NCBI RefSeq assembly: GCF_000621505.1
Contig: NZ_JHYD01000003.1
Location: 186,001-250,000, forward strand
Direction: 5' to 3'
From: Ruminiclostridium cellobioparum DSM 1351 = ATCC 15832
GTDB taxonomy: Bacteria; Bacillota; Clostridia; Acetivibrionales; DSM-1351
Length of the DNA: 64,000 nucleotides
Below, piece by piece: positions 36,722 through 46,382 of the stretch (its first letter is position 1; the number at the start of each line of letters is the position of its first letter). Made by a program: the position numbers and the translations under genes. Below the pieces are notes generated by a model. It was not told the origin of the DNA and searched no databases. It worked only from the letters and a program-made list of their open reading frames with translations.

Positions 36722-36886
36722 AAGATCACTCCGCTATAAAAATCAATACTTGTACTATATATTTATTCAGCTTGTATTAAAATTAGACAGTAAAAATCAA
36801 AAGATTTTTCCAATAATATTCACGAAAACAAAAATGCGGGAATATGATAGATAGTGAGGAGCCATATTGGGGGGAGTGTAATTGGA

Positions 36887-36958
36887 ATGAAAATAGTAGT
36901 TGTCAAGATGCCTAAATTTTTCGGAAACATATTAAAAAAGGTATTCAGGATAGGTTAA
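36887..36958 (+). CDS. spoVM: Stage V sporulation protein M (23 residues)
   Basis: A 23-residue peptide, MKIVVVKMPKFFGNILKKV plus FRIG. It keeps the SpoVM pattern: M-K, a short hydrophobic run, K-M/L-P-K-F with the key proline at position 9, G, then an amphipathic cationic helix. SpoVM inserts shallowly into the curved forespore membrane and anchors SpoIVA to start the coat. A strong GGGGGGAG (36869-36876) lies 10 nt upstream. It neighbours rpmB, as in Bacillus subtilis, although rpmB is convergent here. Too short for usual gene callers. Confidence 0.88.
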   Translation: MKIVVVKMPKFFGNILKKVFRIG

Positions 36959-37044
36959 TTACTTATGATGGAATGATGGGCTGTCATTCATCTTATAGAT
37001 GAGATTTTTAAGCAACAAAAAATAAAATCCTCATTATAAAAAAA

Positions 37045-37077
37045 TAAAAAAGCGTAAGGACGCTTTTTTATTTTTTT
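37045..37077. terminator. Bidirectional terminator between spoVM and rpmB
   Basis: AAAAAAGCGT pairs with ACGCTTTTTT across a short AAGG-type loop, with T-runs on both strands. A looser hairpin at 36993-37039 precedes it on the spoVM side. Confidence 0.85.
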
Positions 37078-37100
37078 ATGAAATATTTAACGTAATAAAA

Positions 37101-37289
37101 TTAGATAGCTCTGGTAACTTTGTTTGAACGAAGACACCTTGTGCATATGTTAATTGATTTTGGTGTGCCATTATCAATTATCTTTATTTTTCTTACATTA
37201 GGTTTCCATGTACGGCTAGTAGCATTTAACGCATGGCTTCTATTGTTTCCAAAAGTAGTTGCTTTACTGCATACTTCACACTTTGCCAT
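37101..37289 (-). CDS. rpmB: 50S ribosomal protein L28
   Basis: A 62-residue ribosomal protein starting MAKCEVCSKATTFGNN and containing RTWKPNVRKIKI. Two CxxC pairs (CEVC, CTRC) make it the zinc-binding form. The start at 37289 has an AAAGGAGGTG SD on the minus strand; the upstream in-frame start at 37298 is rejected. Confidence 0.96.
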   Translation of the reverse strand: MAKCEVCSKATTFGNNRSHALNATSRTWKPNVRKIKIIDNGTPKSINICTRCLRSNKVTRAI

Positions 37290-37303
37290 ATATAACACCT
37301 CCT

Positions 37304-37748
37304 TTAATTATTGGAGAATTTTTCTTTCTCATAAATCGGCATCAAAGCAATAATTATTTTAACACAACAATAGCCAATAAACAAGCCTTTCATGCAAAAA
37401 TTCTCTTAAAATATTAGGTCCGTGAATTATTCCCAGGCTGTAAAATAAAGGGGTTCAGGCAAAACTTGTAAAATTGTTTGCTTATTTTACTTTCTTTCAA
37501 TCAAAACATGTGTTACAATAAATGGTAATTTATACTCTAAATACCAAAAATAAGGAATATTTGATAATAATTTAATAGAAAAATGTAAGGAGAATGACTT
37601 ATAAATGTTTTATATGTAAAATAACGGAAAATTTACAATACAATAACACTTTCCGAATATCCAATGTTTATACTTTACCTTAAATTGAAAAATTATACTC
37701 GATTAAATATTTCCTAATTTTTAAGTTTTATTTCCAGGAGGAACGAGC
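37304..37748 (+). promoter_or_regulatory. Intergenic region upstream of the biosynthetic cluster
   Basis: AT-rich, 445 bp between the divergent rpmB and cluster genes. An extended -10, TGTTACAAT (37511-37519), is the best promoter candidate for the cluster; the -35 region (TTTCTT at 37491) is poor, which fits an activator-dependent promoter. No operator palindrome or riboswitch was recognised. The first cluster gene has its own SD, CAGGAGG. Confidence 0.4.
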
Positions 37749-39785
37749 ATGAAAACAATGTATGAATACAACCGATCAGTGGCAAGAGGCGCAGCCATTA
37801 CAGGAGAGTATCAATCCAGAAGGAACATCGCAGGTTTGCTGATAGAAGCTGCTGTAAAATCCTGCGATAAAGGGATTACAGTTATCAGGGACAATGGAAT
37901 TGAGGAGTATCTTTCCTACCCTGTCCTCCTTGAAGAGGCTTTAAAACGGCTGGGAGGGCTGCAAAAACTGGGAGTTGCCAAAGGGGCGGTCATCCTTTTG
38001 GTTCTCAATGACAGTGCCGATTTTATTTTACACTTCTGGGCCTGTGTTCTGGGCGGATATGTTCCTGCCCCATTGGCCACACCGGCCTCCGTCAAAGCAA
38101 AAAACACACCGCTGGATAAAATCCTGGCGGTCTGGAGATTCATGAACAAACCTGTTATTCTCACCGGCGACTATCTTGCCGGAAAACAGAGGGAAATAGA
38201 AGAACTGTATGAAGAGAACGGTCTGGAAATGGTTGATTTCTCAAATTTGGATATAAGTAAAAACGGAACCATGGACCTATCCGGGCCGGAATCACTTGCC
38301 ATTGTCCAGTACAGCTCCGGAAGTACAAGTACGCCGAAGGGTGTCATGCTGACTCATGAAAACCTGCTGGCAAATCTGGAGGCTATTATCAGAGCAGCCC
38401 GAGTTACAAAGGATGACAATATGCTTTCATGGATGCCTTTCCATCATGACATGGGACTCATCGGATTTCTATTGACTTCTGTTGCGGTCGGTTTGAATTT
38501 TTACGTTATGTCCCCTGTGCGTTTTATAAAAAAGCCGTGTTTGTGGCTGGACTTAATGGATAAGTACAGGATTACCCTTTCGGGTTCTCCTAATTTCGGG
38601 TACAGACTAGTTCTAAGGCAGTTGCAGGAAAAACTGTACAATTGGGACTTGAGCTCGGTAAGAGTTATTTTTAACGGAGCTGAGCCAATTTCGGTGGAAC
38701 TGATGCAAGAGGTTACTCAGAAGCTGGCCCGGTACAAGTTGTCTGAAACCGCTATCCAGCCGGTCTATGGAATGGCAGAAGCTTGTCTTGCGGTCAGTTT
38801 TCCGCCATTGGATGAGATACCTGTCATTCACAGGGTGGACAGGTATCTGCTGGCCGGTGAAATGAAGGTCTATGAGAGCCGGGAAGCTTCCCGGACTATT
38901 TTATTTGCCGATGAGGGCTATCCGGTTCCGGGAGTGGAAATCAGAGTTATGGATGAAATGGGCCGGGCAGTGGCTGAAAACTCTATCGGAGAGATTCAGA
39001 TCAAGGGACCTAACGTCACTTCCGGGTATTACAACAATCCTGCTCAGAACCTGAGATCCTTCCAGGAAGGCTGGCTGAAAACGGGAGACCTGGGATATAT
39101 GTCAAAGGGCAGGCTTGTGGTGACAGGAAGAATCAAGGACGTGATATTTGTTAATGGACAGAATTATTATGCCCATGATATAGAAAACAAACTGGAAGTC
39201 TTCCAGAAAACCGAGGGCGGCAGAGTGGCCGTATGTGGAATGCATGACCACAGGGACGGCATGGAAAAGGTGGTGCTTTTCTCCAGTTTAAAACGGATTG
39301 AGGGGGATATAATGGAGTACTATCGCCGGATTCTCCAATTTATTAACGAAGAGACAGGTATTGTGATAGATTGCGTTGTACCTTTGTCTTCAATTCCTAA
39401 AACCACCAGTGGGAAAATCCAGAGGTTCAAAATGATTGAGGAATTTCTGGAAGGAAAGTATTCGGACTCGACTCTATACCCTCTTTCAGACAGTAGTTTG
39501 GCTATTAAAGCCGCCGCTTCTTCCGGAAATGATGCAATCTCGGTAAATCCTACCTCCAACCGGGAGGTTATCCGCAAAATATGGGCCGAGATCCTGGAAA
39601 AGCCTGCCCGAGAAATTACCGATACCGCTGCTTTTACCTCCATAGGGGGAACCTCCGTAAAAGCATTTCAAATGCTGGTGCTTTTGGAAGAGCGGCTTGA
39701 AATGGAATTTTCCCACGATATTTTAATCCAGTGCAGAACCATTGAGGATATGGATGAATACATCCGGATTAAGCGGGCAGGGTAG
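37749..39785 (+). CDS. Fatty acyl-AMP ligase with C-terminal acyl carrier domain
   Basis: A 678-residue starter enzyme. The adenylating part (about 1-570) has QYSSGSTSTPKGVMLTHENL (near 187), PFHHDMGLIGF typical of FAAL and related long-chain ligases, YGMAEACLAV, and LKTGDLGYM. A carrier domain follows (about 595-675) with a GGTS phosphopantetheine site (Ser636). It probably activates a free fatty acid with ATP and loads it on its own carrier to prime the PKS/NRPS encoded downstream. First gene of the cluster, SD CAGGAGG. Confidence 0.9.
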   Translation: MKTMYEYNRSVARGAAITGEYQSRRNIAGLLIEAAVKSCDKGITVIRDNGIEEYLSYPVLLEEALKRLGGLQKLGVAKGAVILLVLNDSADFILHFWACVLGGYVPAPLATPASVKAKNTPLDKILAVWRFMNKPVILTGDYLAGKQREIEELYEENGLEMVDFSNLDISKNGTMDLSGPESLAIVQYSSGSTSTPKGVMLTHENLLANLEAIIRAARVTKDDNMLSWMPFHHDMGLIGFLLTSVAVGLNFYVMSPVRFIKKPCLWLDLMDKYRITLSGSPNFGYRLVLRQLQEKLYNWDLSSVRVIFNGAEPISVELMQEVTQKLARYKLSETAIQPVYGMAEACLAVSFPPLDEIPVIHRVDRYLLAGEMKVYESREASRTILFADEGYPVPGVEIRVMDEMGRAVAENSIGEIQIKGPNVTSGYYNNPAQNLRSFQEGWLKTGDLGYMSKGRLVVTGRIKDVIFVNGQNYYAHDIENKLEVFQKTEGGRVAVCGMHDHRDGMEKVVLFSSLKRIEGDIMEYYRRILQFINEETGIVIDCVVPLSSIPKTTSGKIQRFKMIEEFLEGKYSDSTLYPLSDSSLAIKAAASSGNDAISVNPTSNREVIRKIWAEILEKPAREITDTAAFTSIGGTSVKAFQMLVLLEERLEMEFSHDILIQCRTIEDMDEYIRIKRAG

Positions 39786-39845
39786 GGACATTTGTTTGAA
39801 GGGAGTTATGCATGTATCAATAATATATAAAAAGGATGTGGTAAA

Positions 39846-40277
39846 GTGTTAAAAAAAGCAGAAACAGGTAAAGTAATTAAAAGAGCAATAATAGGTGTTC
39901 TGGCGCTTGCTGTGGCGGGGGGGATATTTTTCGGGCTGAGATATTATATGCAGCTCCAGGAATACAAAAAAAGGATTGAAGGAATTGTTATTTCCCGGGT
40001 AGATTTATCAAATGTCAGAGACGGCAGCTACAGGGGTTCTTTCGACGCCATCTTTGTAGGAGCGGAAGTAGTAGTGCAGGTGAAAAATCATACCATTGAA
40101 AGCATTGACCTGGTCAAACATAAAAATGAAAGAGGTGCCAAAGCAGAGGCAATCGTGGATAAAATCATTTTAGAGCAGTCAGTAACGGTGGATGTCATAT
40201 CCGGGGCCACCAATAGCTCGAAAGTTATTCTGAAAGCCGTGGAAAATGCATTGGAATCGCAAAAAGACAACCAATAA
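39846..40277 (+). CDS. Membrane-anchored FMN-binding domain protein
   Basis: A 143-residue protein: one N-terminal membrane segment (about residues 12-31) and an FMN_bind domain with DGSYRGSF (about 60-67) and VISGATNSSKVILKAVENAL (about 116-135). SGAT is the flavinylation motif in which Thr receives FMN from an ApbE-type transferase. Such domains work on the outer face in electron transfer (NqrC, RnfG and extracellular reductases). Its place between two biosynthetic enzymes is unusual; it may pass electrons for a redox step on the product, or only ride along. GTG start. Confidence 0.82.
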   Translation: MLKKAETGKVIKRAIIGVLALAVAGGIFFGLRYYMQLQEYKKRIEGIVISRVDLSNVRDGSYRGSFDAIFVGAEVVVQVKNHTIESIDLVKHKNERGAKAEAIVDKIILEQSVTVDVISGATNSSKVILKAVENALESQKDNQ

Positions 40278-40317
40278 ATACTTAATTGATTGATTTATTT
40301 AATTAACAATACCGGGG

Positions 40318-43300
40318 GTGAAAATTTTGAAAGATATACTTGTTAATAATGACCAGCTGCACAAAGCTTTACTGCAGGTGGTATCCAATGTGACAGGGCA
40401 TGCAGTGGAGGACCTGGAGGAAGATTTATACCTGGAAGGAGATTTGGGGATGGATTCCATTAAAATGGTATCCCTTATGAATGAACTGATCCGGTTGGTA
40501 CCTTCTGAGGAGAGGGAAGCTTTTCAACAGAAGCATCCTGCTTCCGATTTGATGTCGCTGGAAACCATCGGCGATCTTATGGGTTTGTTCGACGGTAAAG
40601 AAACGCAGCAGCAAAAGCAGATGGAACAGGAAGACAGTACCCCTTTTTCGGCTGAGGGTATCAGGTCGATGGTTTTGGGCAGTATTGCAGCAATTACAGG
40701 TCACAAGGAAAACCAACTGGAAGACGACTTGTTCCTGGAAGGGGATCTGGGAATTGACTCCATTAAGATGGTGTCCCTGATGAATGAGCTGATGAAGCTG
40801 GTTCCGGCAGATAAACGGGAGGAATTTACTTCCCTTCATCCCATATCCGGGTTGATGTCGGTTCAAACTGTCGGGGATGTTCTTGAAATTTTTGGTAAAT
40901 GGGGGCTTGAGCAGTCAACAATTTCTTTAAATAACGGCGGGACGGCTGAAAAAGAAAAGGATTTCCAGCCCGAGTATCTGGAAATCCTGCATGCACAATA
41001 TCCTTTTCTGGCAGCTTACTGGTCCGTTTCCAACATAACTATCGATTCCTGTGTAAAGATTCAGGGTGAATTCAACCTTCAGGTACTGGAGGATGCATGG
41101 GAATCGGTAATCATGAGCCATCCGATTTTACGCTCGGTTTTCGAAACCGAAGCCTCAGCAAGGCATTTTGGACATTACAGGCTCAGAATGCTCTCACACA
41201 TTACACTTCCTGAAATTCCCGTTTATGATATAAGGAATATAAATGCTGAAGAAAAAGAGTTCTTTGTCATCGAACGGCTGGAGAAAGGCATTAATGGCAA
41301 ATTTGATCTCTTTACCTGGCCCCTGCACCGCATGGAGATTGTCCTTTTTGATGAAGAATGTTTCGGGATACTATGCTTTTTTAATCATACGGTGACCGAT
41401 GGACTGGGAAACCAGCAGTTCCTGCGGGAGCTTCTGGAGGCTTACGGAAAGAAACTCCGTGGGGAGGAGCTCAAATACGGTGGTTTTTTGCCTCAACAAT
41501 ACAACCAACTGGTAGACCGGATGAACCGTTGGAATTCTCCCGAAGAGTTAAGCCAAATGGAAAAGTATCTGAAAAGTCAGGGGAAGAGCAGGTACTTTTT
41601 TAATCCTCTCAGCAAAAAACTTTCAACAGAACCTTTCAATGCCGTAATCACAAAGACTTCCAAGTATTGGCTGGATGCCGGGACAACAAGCAGGCTCACA
41701 CATTGCACTGCAATTTTTAAGACATCGTTGTTTGTTTTGCTGGTCAGTGCCTATGTCAAAACCATTGCCGGGTATGAAAAGTCCGGGAAAAGCATTATCC
41801 TGAATCTGCCTACCGGGGGCAAGGTCTATCCTGATGCCGATGCCACCGGAGTTCTGGGCTGCTTTGCACAAAATATGGCCCTAAGCTTTGATATTTCGTT
41901 GGCAGCCGGGCCATGGGAAACCCTGGTGGAACATGTCGGTGAACACATCAGAGGGGCTATAACCTCCGGCTTGGACCGGGCACAGGTTTTTTCGGCAGCC
42001 CGGAATGCCGTGACCCAGGAGACATTGGAAAATGGGAAAATGAGTCCGTCGGTTGCGGCATTTATCAGGCAGACTATTAAATCCAACCTGTACCTTTCCT
42101 ATGTCGGTAATACCGGCTTGAAGGAGCAGTATGACGAACTGAAGGTCTGCGATTATGAAGCATACACCTGCACCAATCCGGGAACCATTGACAATCTTGT
42201 GGAGCTCTTTCACGGGAGGCTTTTGATCACATCAAATTATGACAGCGGTTTCTTTGACCGCTCCTTTATAGATGAATTTATGCAGGAATACATCAAAAAT
42301 ATCAGGGAACTGGCAGGATTATCAGAGCAGGCTGATACAAAATCAAATGAAACGGTATTGACGTTAGCCCCTTCCTATAGTGATAAAATAAAGCAGCTGT
42401 TTGAAGAGGTTTGCCTGCGCAACATATCGCAGCAGGATTTTAGCAGGGACCTGGACGGAGAATTGGGAATGGATTCACTGCAAAGGATACGTTTCATTGC
42501 CGGATTGTCCAGGCAGATACCGGGATTGGACAAAAATGCCATATTCACATGCCGGACACTTTCAGAAATCGTTAATACGGCAGGAAATGGTCCGGATAAC
42601 ATAAATATAATTCAAGCTGAGATTCCGTATTTACAAATTGTGGAGCAATGCAAAAAAACACCTGAAGCAGTTGCAATCAAGTTCGGAAATCAGAAATTAA
42701 CATACCGTGAACTGCATGACAGCTCCAATAAGCTGGCAAACTGTCTGCGATCCCGGGGAATCAGGGCTGGCAGCTTTGTCGGTATTCTGACCTTGCCGGG
42801 TCCTTTCATGCTGATGGGGATGCTGGGTATTTTGAAAGCGGGAGCAGCATATATACCTGTTGATCCTGTTTACCCTGCAGAGCGTATAGAGTATATCATC
42901 AACCATTCCAAAATGGAGGTGCTGGTGACTGAACAGGAGTTAAATACACAGCTGGCTGTGTTGCTTGACAGGTTTGCCCATCTCAGGACAGTGGTTTGCA
43001 TGGATGAAGGAGCTGAAGAGGTTTCCAGCGGGCAGATCCGCAGGATAACGCGCAGGGAATGGATGGCCTTCCCTGCTGCCGAACCGGTGTATGAAAGCAG
43101 CCCGGACGATTTGATGACAGTGTTGTATACTTCCGGTTCCACCGGTAAACCCAAAGGGGTAATGTTAAACCACCGGGGTTATATGAATCGTTTGGTCTGG
43201 CATCAGAAGACCTTCCGGGTGAAACCGGGAGAATGTGTGGCCCAAAGGACTTCCTGCTGTTTTGATATCTCGGTGTGGGAGCTATTCTGGCCGCTTATGT

Positions 43301-46300
43301 ACGGTGCGGCAGTTTGCCCCGTCAGGAAGGATATCGTCCGGAATCCCTGGAAACTGGCACAATGGATGGAAGATAACGAAATCAGCATTATGCATTTTGT
43401 ACCCTCACTATTCGGAGAATTTGTCAATGCACTGGAAGATGATCAATATACCTTTAAAAAATTAAGATGGCTGATATTCAGCGGGGAAGCATTACCTATG
43501 TCCCTGATACAGAAATGGATGGACAGGTACGGTACGTCAACCGGGCTGGCGAACCTGTATGGTCCTACAGAAGCCTCAATAGACGTGACCTGTCACATCA
43601 TCGATAAGCGTCCCGGCCTGGACGGAGAAACCAGCATACCGATAGGCAAACCTATCGACAATGTATATATCCGGAATCTTGACCATAATATGCGGGAGCT
43701 TCCCGAAGGAGAGCTGGGTGAACTCTGGATAGGAGGTATACAGCTGGCAAAGGGGTATTTACATAATCCTGAAAAAACCGCCGAAGTTTTTAAACAAAAT
43801 CCATTCCCTGAAATTCCCGGTGAATTTCTCTACAAAACCGGAGATCTAACTGTGAGAAAACCTGACGGAAGCTATGAATTCCATGGACGGGCTGATCATC
43901 AGGTTAAAATTCGCGGTTTCCGTATCGAATTGGGTGAAATCGAGGCGGTATTATCAACTGTTCCCGGGATTAGTGAGGCAGCGGTGACCATGATGGAAGA
44001 ACCGGAAGGCTCAGGTCGGAAATTCCTTGTTGCCTGGTTGGCAGGAATACGGTTGGAGGATAGGAAAGTGAAGGAGAGTATCTCCCGAAAGCTTCCCGAA
44101 TACATGATTCCCCACAGGTTTCAATGGCTGGAGTGCCTGCCGAAAAATCCAAACGGGAAATTGGACAGAAAGGCACTTTCTGCGGATAAAGCCAGCAGGT
44201 TTGACTCTGCGGGCCTCGCTGTTCCGGCGGCAGAGTCCTCAAATATCCAAACCAGGCAGGATGCCGGGCCTGGGGGACTTCTTGCCCTGACACCGGCACA
44301 AAGCTGGCTGATGACTTATTTTGACTATCCATACAGTTGGACCGGATACACACGGTTTTTATACAAAATGCCTTTAGACCTGGAACTTTTTAATCGTGCG
44401 CTCAACGAGCTGGTAAACCGGCATACTTCTCTGCAATGCATATTTGTTCAGGAAAACTCCAGATGGTATCAGAAAATCATCACTCATAGAGAAATTTTGA
44501 CAGCAGCTGTATATGACGCCGGTTCAATGGAACCGGTTGAGCGGGAGGAGGCTATGCGGAATTTGGTCAGGGAGACGGTCTCGGGTTTCAGTGTAGAACA
44601 GTGGCCTCTGCTCAAGGTAATAATTCTACGGGTGTCCGATTCGCTTTATGATATTGCAGTAGTAGGGCATCATTTGATTTCCGATATGCTGACCAACCAT
44701 CTTCTATTCAGAGAAATCTGGAGAATATACAGTCAATTGCTCTCAAATCCCAATTTATCAGATATTCATAACCTGGATCAATATACGGATTACATCCAAT
44801 TGACAGAGTCTGCAAAGTCGGAAAACATGGAAAGCTATCTGGAATATTGGAGAGAAAAGTTCCCAAGTCCTGATTCGGCATTTCTGCTGCCGGCAGATTT
44901 CACCAAAGGACCGAATAATGAAGGCTCTGCGCAGATGGTGCATTTCGAATTGGATAAGGAAAGTACGGCACTGCTGACAGGAAAGTTAAAAAAAGAAATG
45001 AATGCCGGTGTATATTCCTTGCTGATGGCTCCGTTATACAGGATGCTGGCCCGAAAAACCGGAAGGGAAAAGGTGGTGGTGGGCCACAGGGTACATGGAA
45101 GAGATATTGGAAACGGGAGAACATTTCTGCATACTGCCGGAAATTTCGCAGTTAATTATCCGCTCGCCGTGCAGGTTGATCCTGAAGCCGGCTGGGCCGA
45201 AGCTGTGGAACAATTTCAGCGTGAGATGTCTAGGGTACCCTTGAACGGGATCAGCTATGATCTTTGTGCCGAGATGTTCCCCATGTATCTGTACCCCGAT
45301 ATAAAACTTGCCGGCATCAGGGCTAATTATCTCGGAATTACCGATACAATGGCCCATCAGACCTTTGAATTCCCAAAAGAGGATATGGACCGGAGGTATT
45401 CATCACCGGATCAAAAGAGAATCTCAATACTGGAATTCTTCTTCAGAGTGGAGGAAAAGAAACTGAAGCTTTCCATAGAGTATTCCGGCAACATGTTCAG
45501 GGCCGAAACGGTTACCGCTCTGGGCACACAATATATGGATGCTCTGAAAGAATTGATTGCCTCCTCTGGAAGGAGGCAGGCCGGTGCTCCGGCTGTACAT
45601 CTCCACAGGCAGGCCGGCGCGCTGGACCGGAAGGTAGCCCTTGTCACAGGCGGTGGAAGAGGAATCGGAAGAGCAATATCACTATCCCTGGCAAAGGAGG
45701 GTGCCAGTGTTGCCATCATGGCCAAAACGGTAAGCCAGCTGGAAGAGACCATGGCCCAGATCCGGAATTCGGGCGGAGATGTATTGGCACTTCCCGGTGA
45801 CATCACCGATGAACTTGCTGTTAAGGGCCTGATAAAGGAAGTTATTCAGAGGTATGGCAAAATCGATATTCTGGTGAATAATGCCGGAATTACAAAAATG
45901 ATGCCTGTACTGACTACTCCTCCGGAGGAATGGAAGAAAATAGTGGAGGTCAATCTTTTCGGAACCTATAATTTGTGTTATTCAGTTATTCCACATATGA
46001 TAAGGCAGAAATCGGGAAAAATCATCAACATCGGCTCCGATTCCTCCTTCATCGGCTATCCTCTTATGAGTGCCTATGCCGCATCAAAACATGGAATTCT
46101 GGGCATTACCAGGTCGCTTTCCGAAGAGTTGAAGAATTACAATATACAGGTCAATGTGATCTGCCCTGCCATGGTCAATACCGATATGGCACCTGCCGCT
46201 TTCAGGTCAAGAGCAATAGATCCCTCTCAGGTTGCGGAGGTTGCGGTGTTCCTTGCATCTCAGAAATCCAACAGCATCACCGGTGAGGCACTGAAGGTTT

Positions 46301-46365
46301 ACGGAAACCAGGATATGAACTGGTTCGGAGCTCAACATGCAGGACTTCTGAAATCTATACTATAA
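40318..46365 (+). CDS. NRPS-type megasynthase ACP-ACP-C-ACP-A-C-SDR
   Basis: A 2015-residue protein. Order: carriers 1 and 2 (Ser47 and Ser148 in GDLGMDS and GDLGIDS), condensation domain 1 (about 218-665, NHTVTDG at 356-362 keeps the catalytic His), carrier 3 (Ser720 in GELGMDS), adenylation domain (about 770-1290: LYTSGSTGKPKG, YGPTE, YKTGDL, GRADHQVKIRGFRIELGEIE, NGKLDRKAL), condensation domain 2 (about 1322-1765, HHLISDM at 1451), and a classical SDR (about 1770-2015, TGGGRGIGRA and YAASK). The pocket residues read D-I-W-H-I-S-L-I-D, close to serine codes (DVWHLSLID). No carrier follows A and no thioesterase is present. GTG at 40318; a TTG at 40327 is also well placed after GGGGG. Confidence 0.88.
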   Translation: MKILKDILVNNDQLHKALLQVVSNVTGHAVEDLEEDLYLEGDLGMDSIKMVSLMNELIRLVPSEEREAFQQKHPASDLMSLETIGDLMGLFDGKETQQQKQMEQEDSTPFSAEGIRSMVLGSIAAITGHKENQLEDDLFLEGDLGIDSIKMVSLMNELMKLVPADKREEFTSLHPISGLMSVQTVGDVLEIFGKWGLEQSTISLNNGGTAEKEKDFQPEYLEILHAQYPFLAAYWSVSNITIDSCVKIQGEFNLQVLEDAWESVIMSHPILRSVFETEASARHFGHYRLRMLSHITLPEIPVYDIRNINAEEKEFFVIERLEKGINGKFDLFTWPLHRMEIVLFDEECFGILCFFNHTVTDGLGNQQFLRELLEAYGKKLRGEELKYGGFLPQQYNQLVDRMNRWNSPEELSQMEKYLKSQGKSRYFFNPLSKKLSTEPFNAVITKTSKYWLDAGTTSRLTHCTAIFKTSLFVLLVSAYVKTIAGYEKSGKSIILNLPTGGKVYPDADATGVLGCFAQNMALSFDISLAAGPWETLVEHVGEHIRGAITSGLDRAQVFSAARNAVTQETLENGKMSPSVAAFIRQTIKSNLYLSYVGNTGLKEQYDELKVCDYEAYTCTNPGTIDNLVELFHGRLLITSNYDSGFFDRSFIDEFMQEYIKNIRELAGLSEQADTKSNETVLTLAPSYSDKIKQLFEEVCLRNISQQDFSRDLDGELGMDSLQRIRFIAGLSRQIPGLDKNAIFTCRTLSEIVNTAGNGPDNINIIQAEIPYLQIVEQCKKTPEAVAIKFGNQKLTYRELHDSSNKLANCLRSRGIRAGSFVGILTLPGPFMLMGMLGILKAGAAYIPVDPVYPAERIEYIINHSKMEVLVTEQELNTQLAVLLDRFAHLRTVVCMDEGAEEVSSGQIRRITRREWMAFPAAEPVYESSPDDLMTVLYTSGSTGKPKGVMLNHRGYMNRLVWHQKTFRVKPGECVAQRTSCCFDISVWELFWPLMYGAAVCPVRKDIVRNPWKLAQWMEDNEISIMHFVPSLFGEFVNALEDDQYTFKKLRWLIFSGEALPMSLIQKWMDRYGTSTGLANLYGPTEASIDVTCHIIDKRPGLDGETSIPIGKPIDNVYIRNLDHNMRELPEGELGELWIGGIQLAKGYLHNPEKTAEVFKQNPFPEIPGEFLYKTGDLTVRKPDGSYEFHGRADHQVKIRGFRIELGEIEAVLSTVPGISEAAVTMMEEPEGSGRKFLVAWLAGIRLEDRKVKESISRKLPEYMIPHRFQWLECLPKNPNGKLDRKALSADKASRFDSAGLAVPAAESSNIQTRQDAGPGGLLALTPAQSWLMTYFDYPYSWTGYTRFLYKMPLDLELFNRALNELVNRHTSLQCIFVQENSRWYQKIITHREILTAAVYDAGSMEPVEREEAMRNLVRETVSGFSVEQWPLLKVIILRVSDSLYDIAVVGHHLISDMLTNHLLFREIWRIYSQLLSNPNLSDIHNLDQYTDYIQLTESAKSENMESYLEYWREKFPSPDSAFLLPADFTKGPNNEGSAQMVHFELDKESTALLTGKLKKEMNAGVYSLLMAPLYRMLARKTGREKVVVGHRVHGRDIGNGRTFLHTAGNFAVNYPLAVQVDPEAGWAEAVEQFQREMSRVPLNGISYDLCAEMFPMYLYPDIKLAGIRANYLGITDTMAHQTFEFPKEDMDRRYSSPDQKRISILEFFFRVEEKKLKLSIEYSGNMFRAETVTALGTQYMDALKELIASSGRRQAGAPAVHLHRQAGALDRKVALVTGGGRGIGRAISLSLAKEGASVAIMAKTVSQLEETMAQIRNSGGDVLALPGDITDELAVKGLIKEVIQRYGKIDILVNNAGITKMMPVLTTPPEEWKKIVEVNLFGTYNLCYSVIPHMIRQKSGKIINIGSDSSFIGYPLMSAYAASKHGILGITRSLSEELKNYNIQVNVICPAMVNTDMAPAAFRSRAIDPSQVAEVAVFLASQKSNSITGEALKVYGNQDMNWFGAQHAGLLKSIL

Positions 46366-46382
46366 AATTTGCGGAGAATAAA

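Noticed and set aside
36840-36869. SigE-like promoter (GAATATG ... CATATTG) before spoVM
   Set aside because: Transcription would start near 36876, inside or after the GGGGGGAG ribosome binding site.
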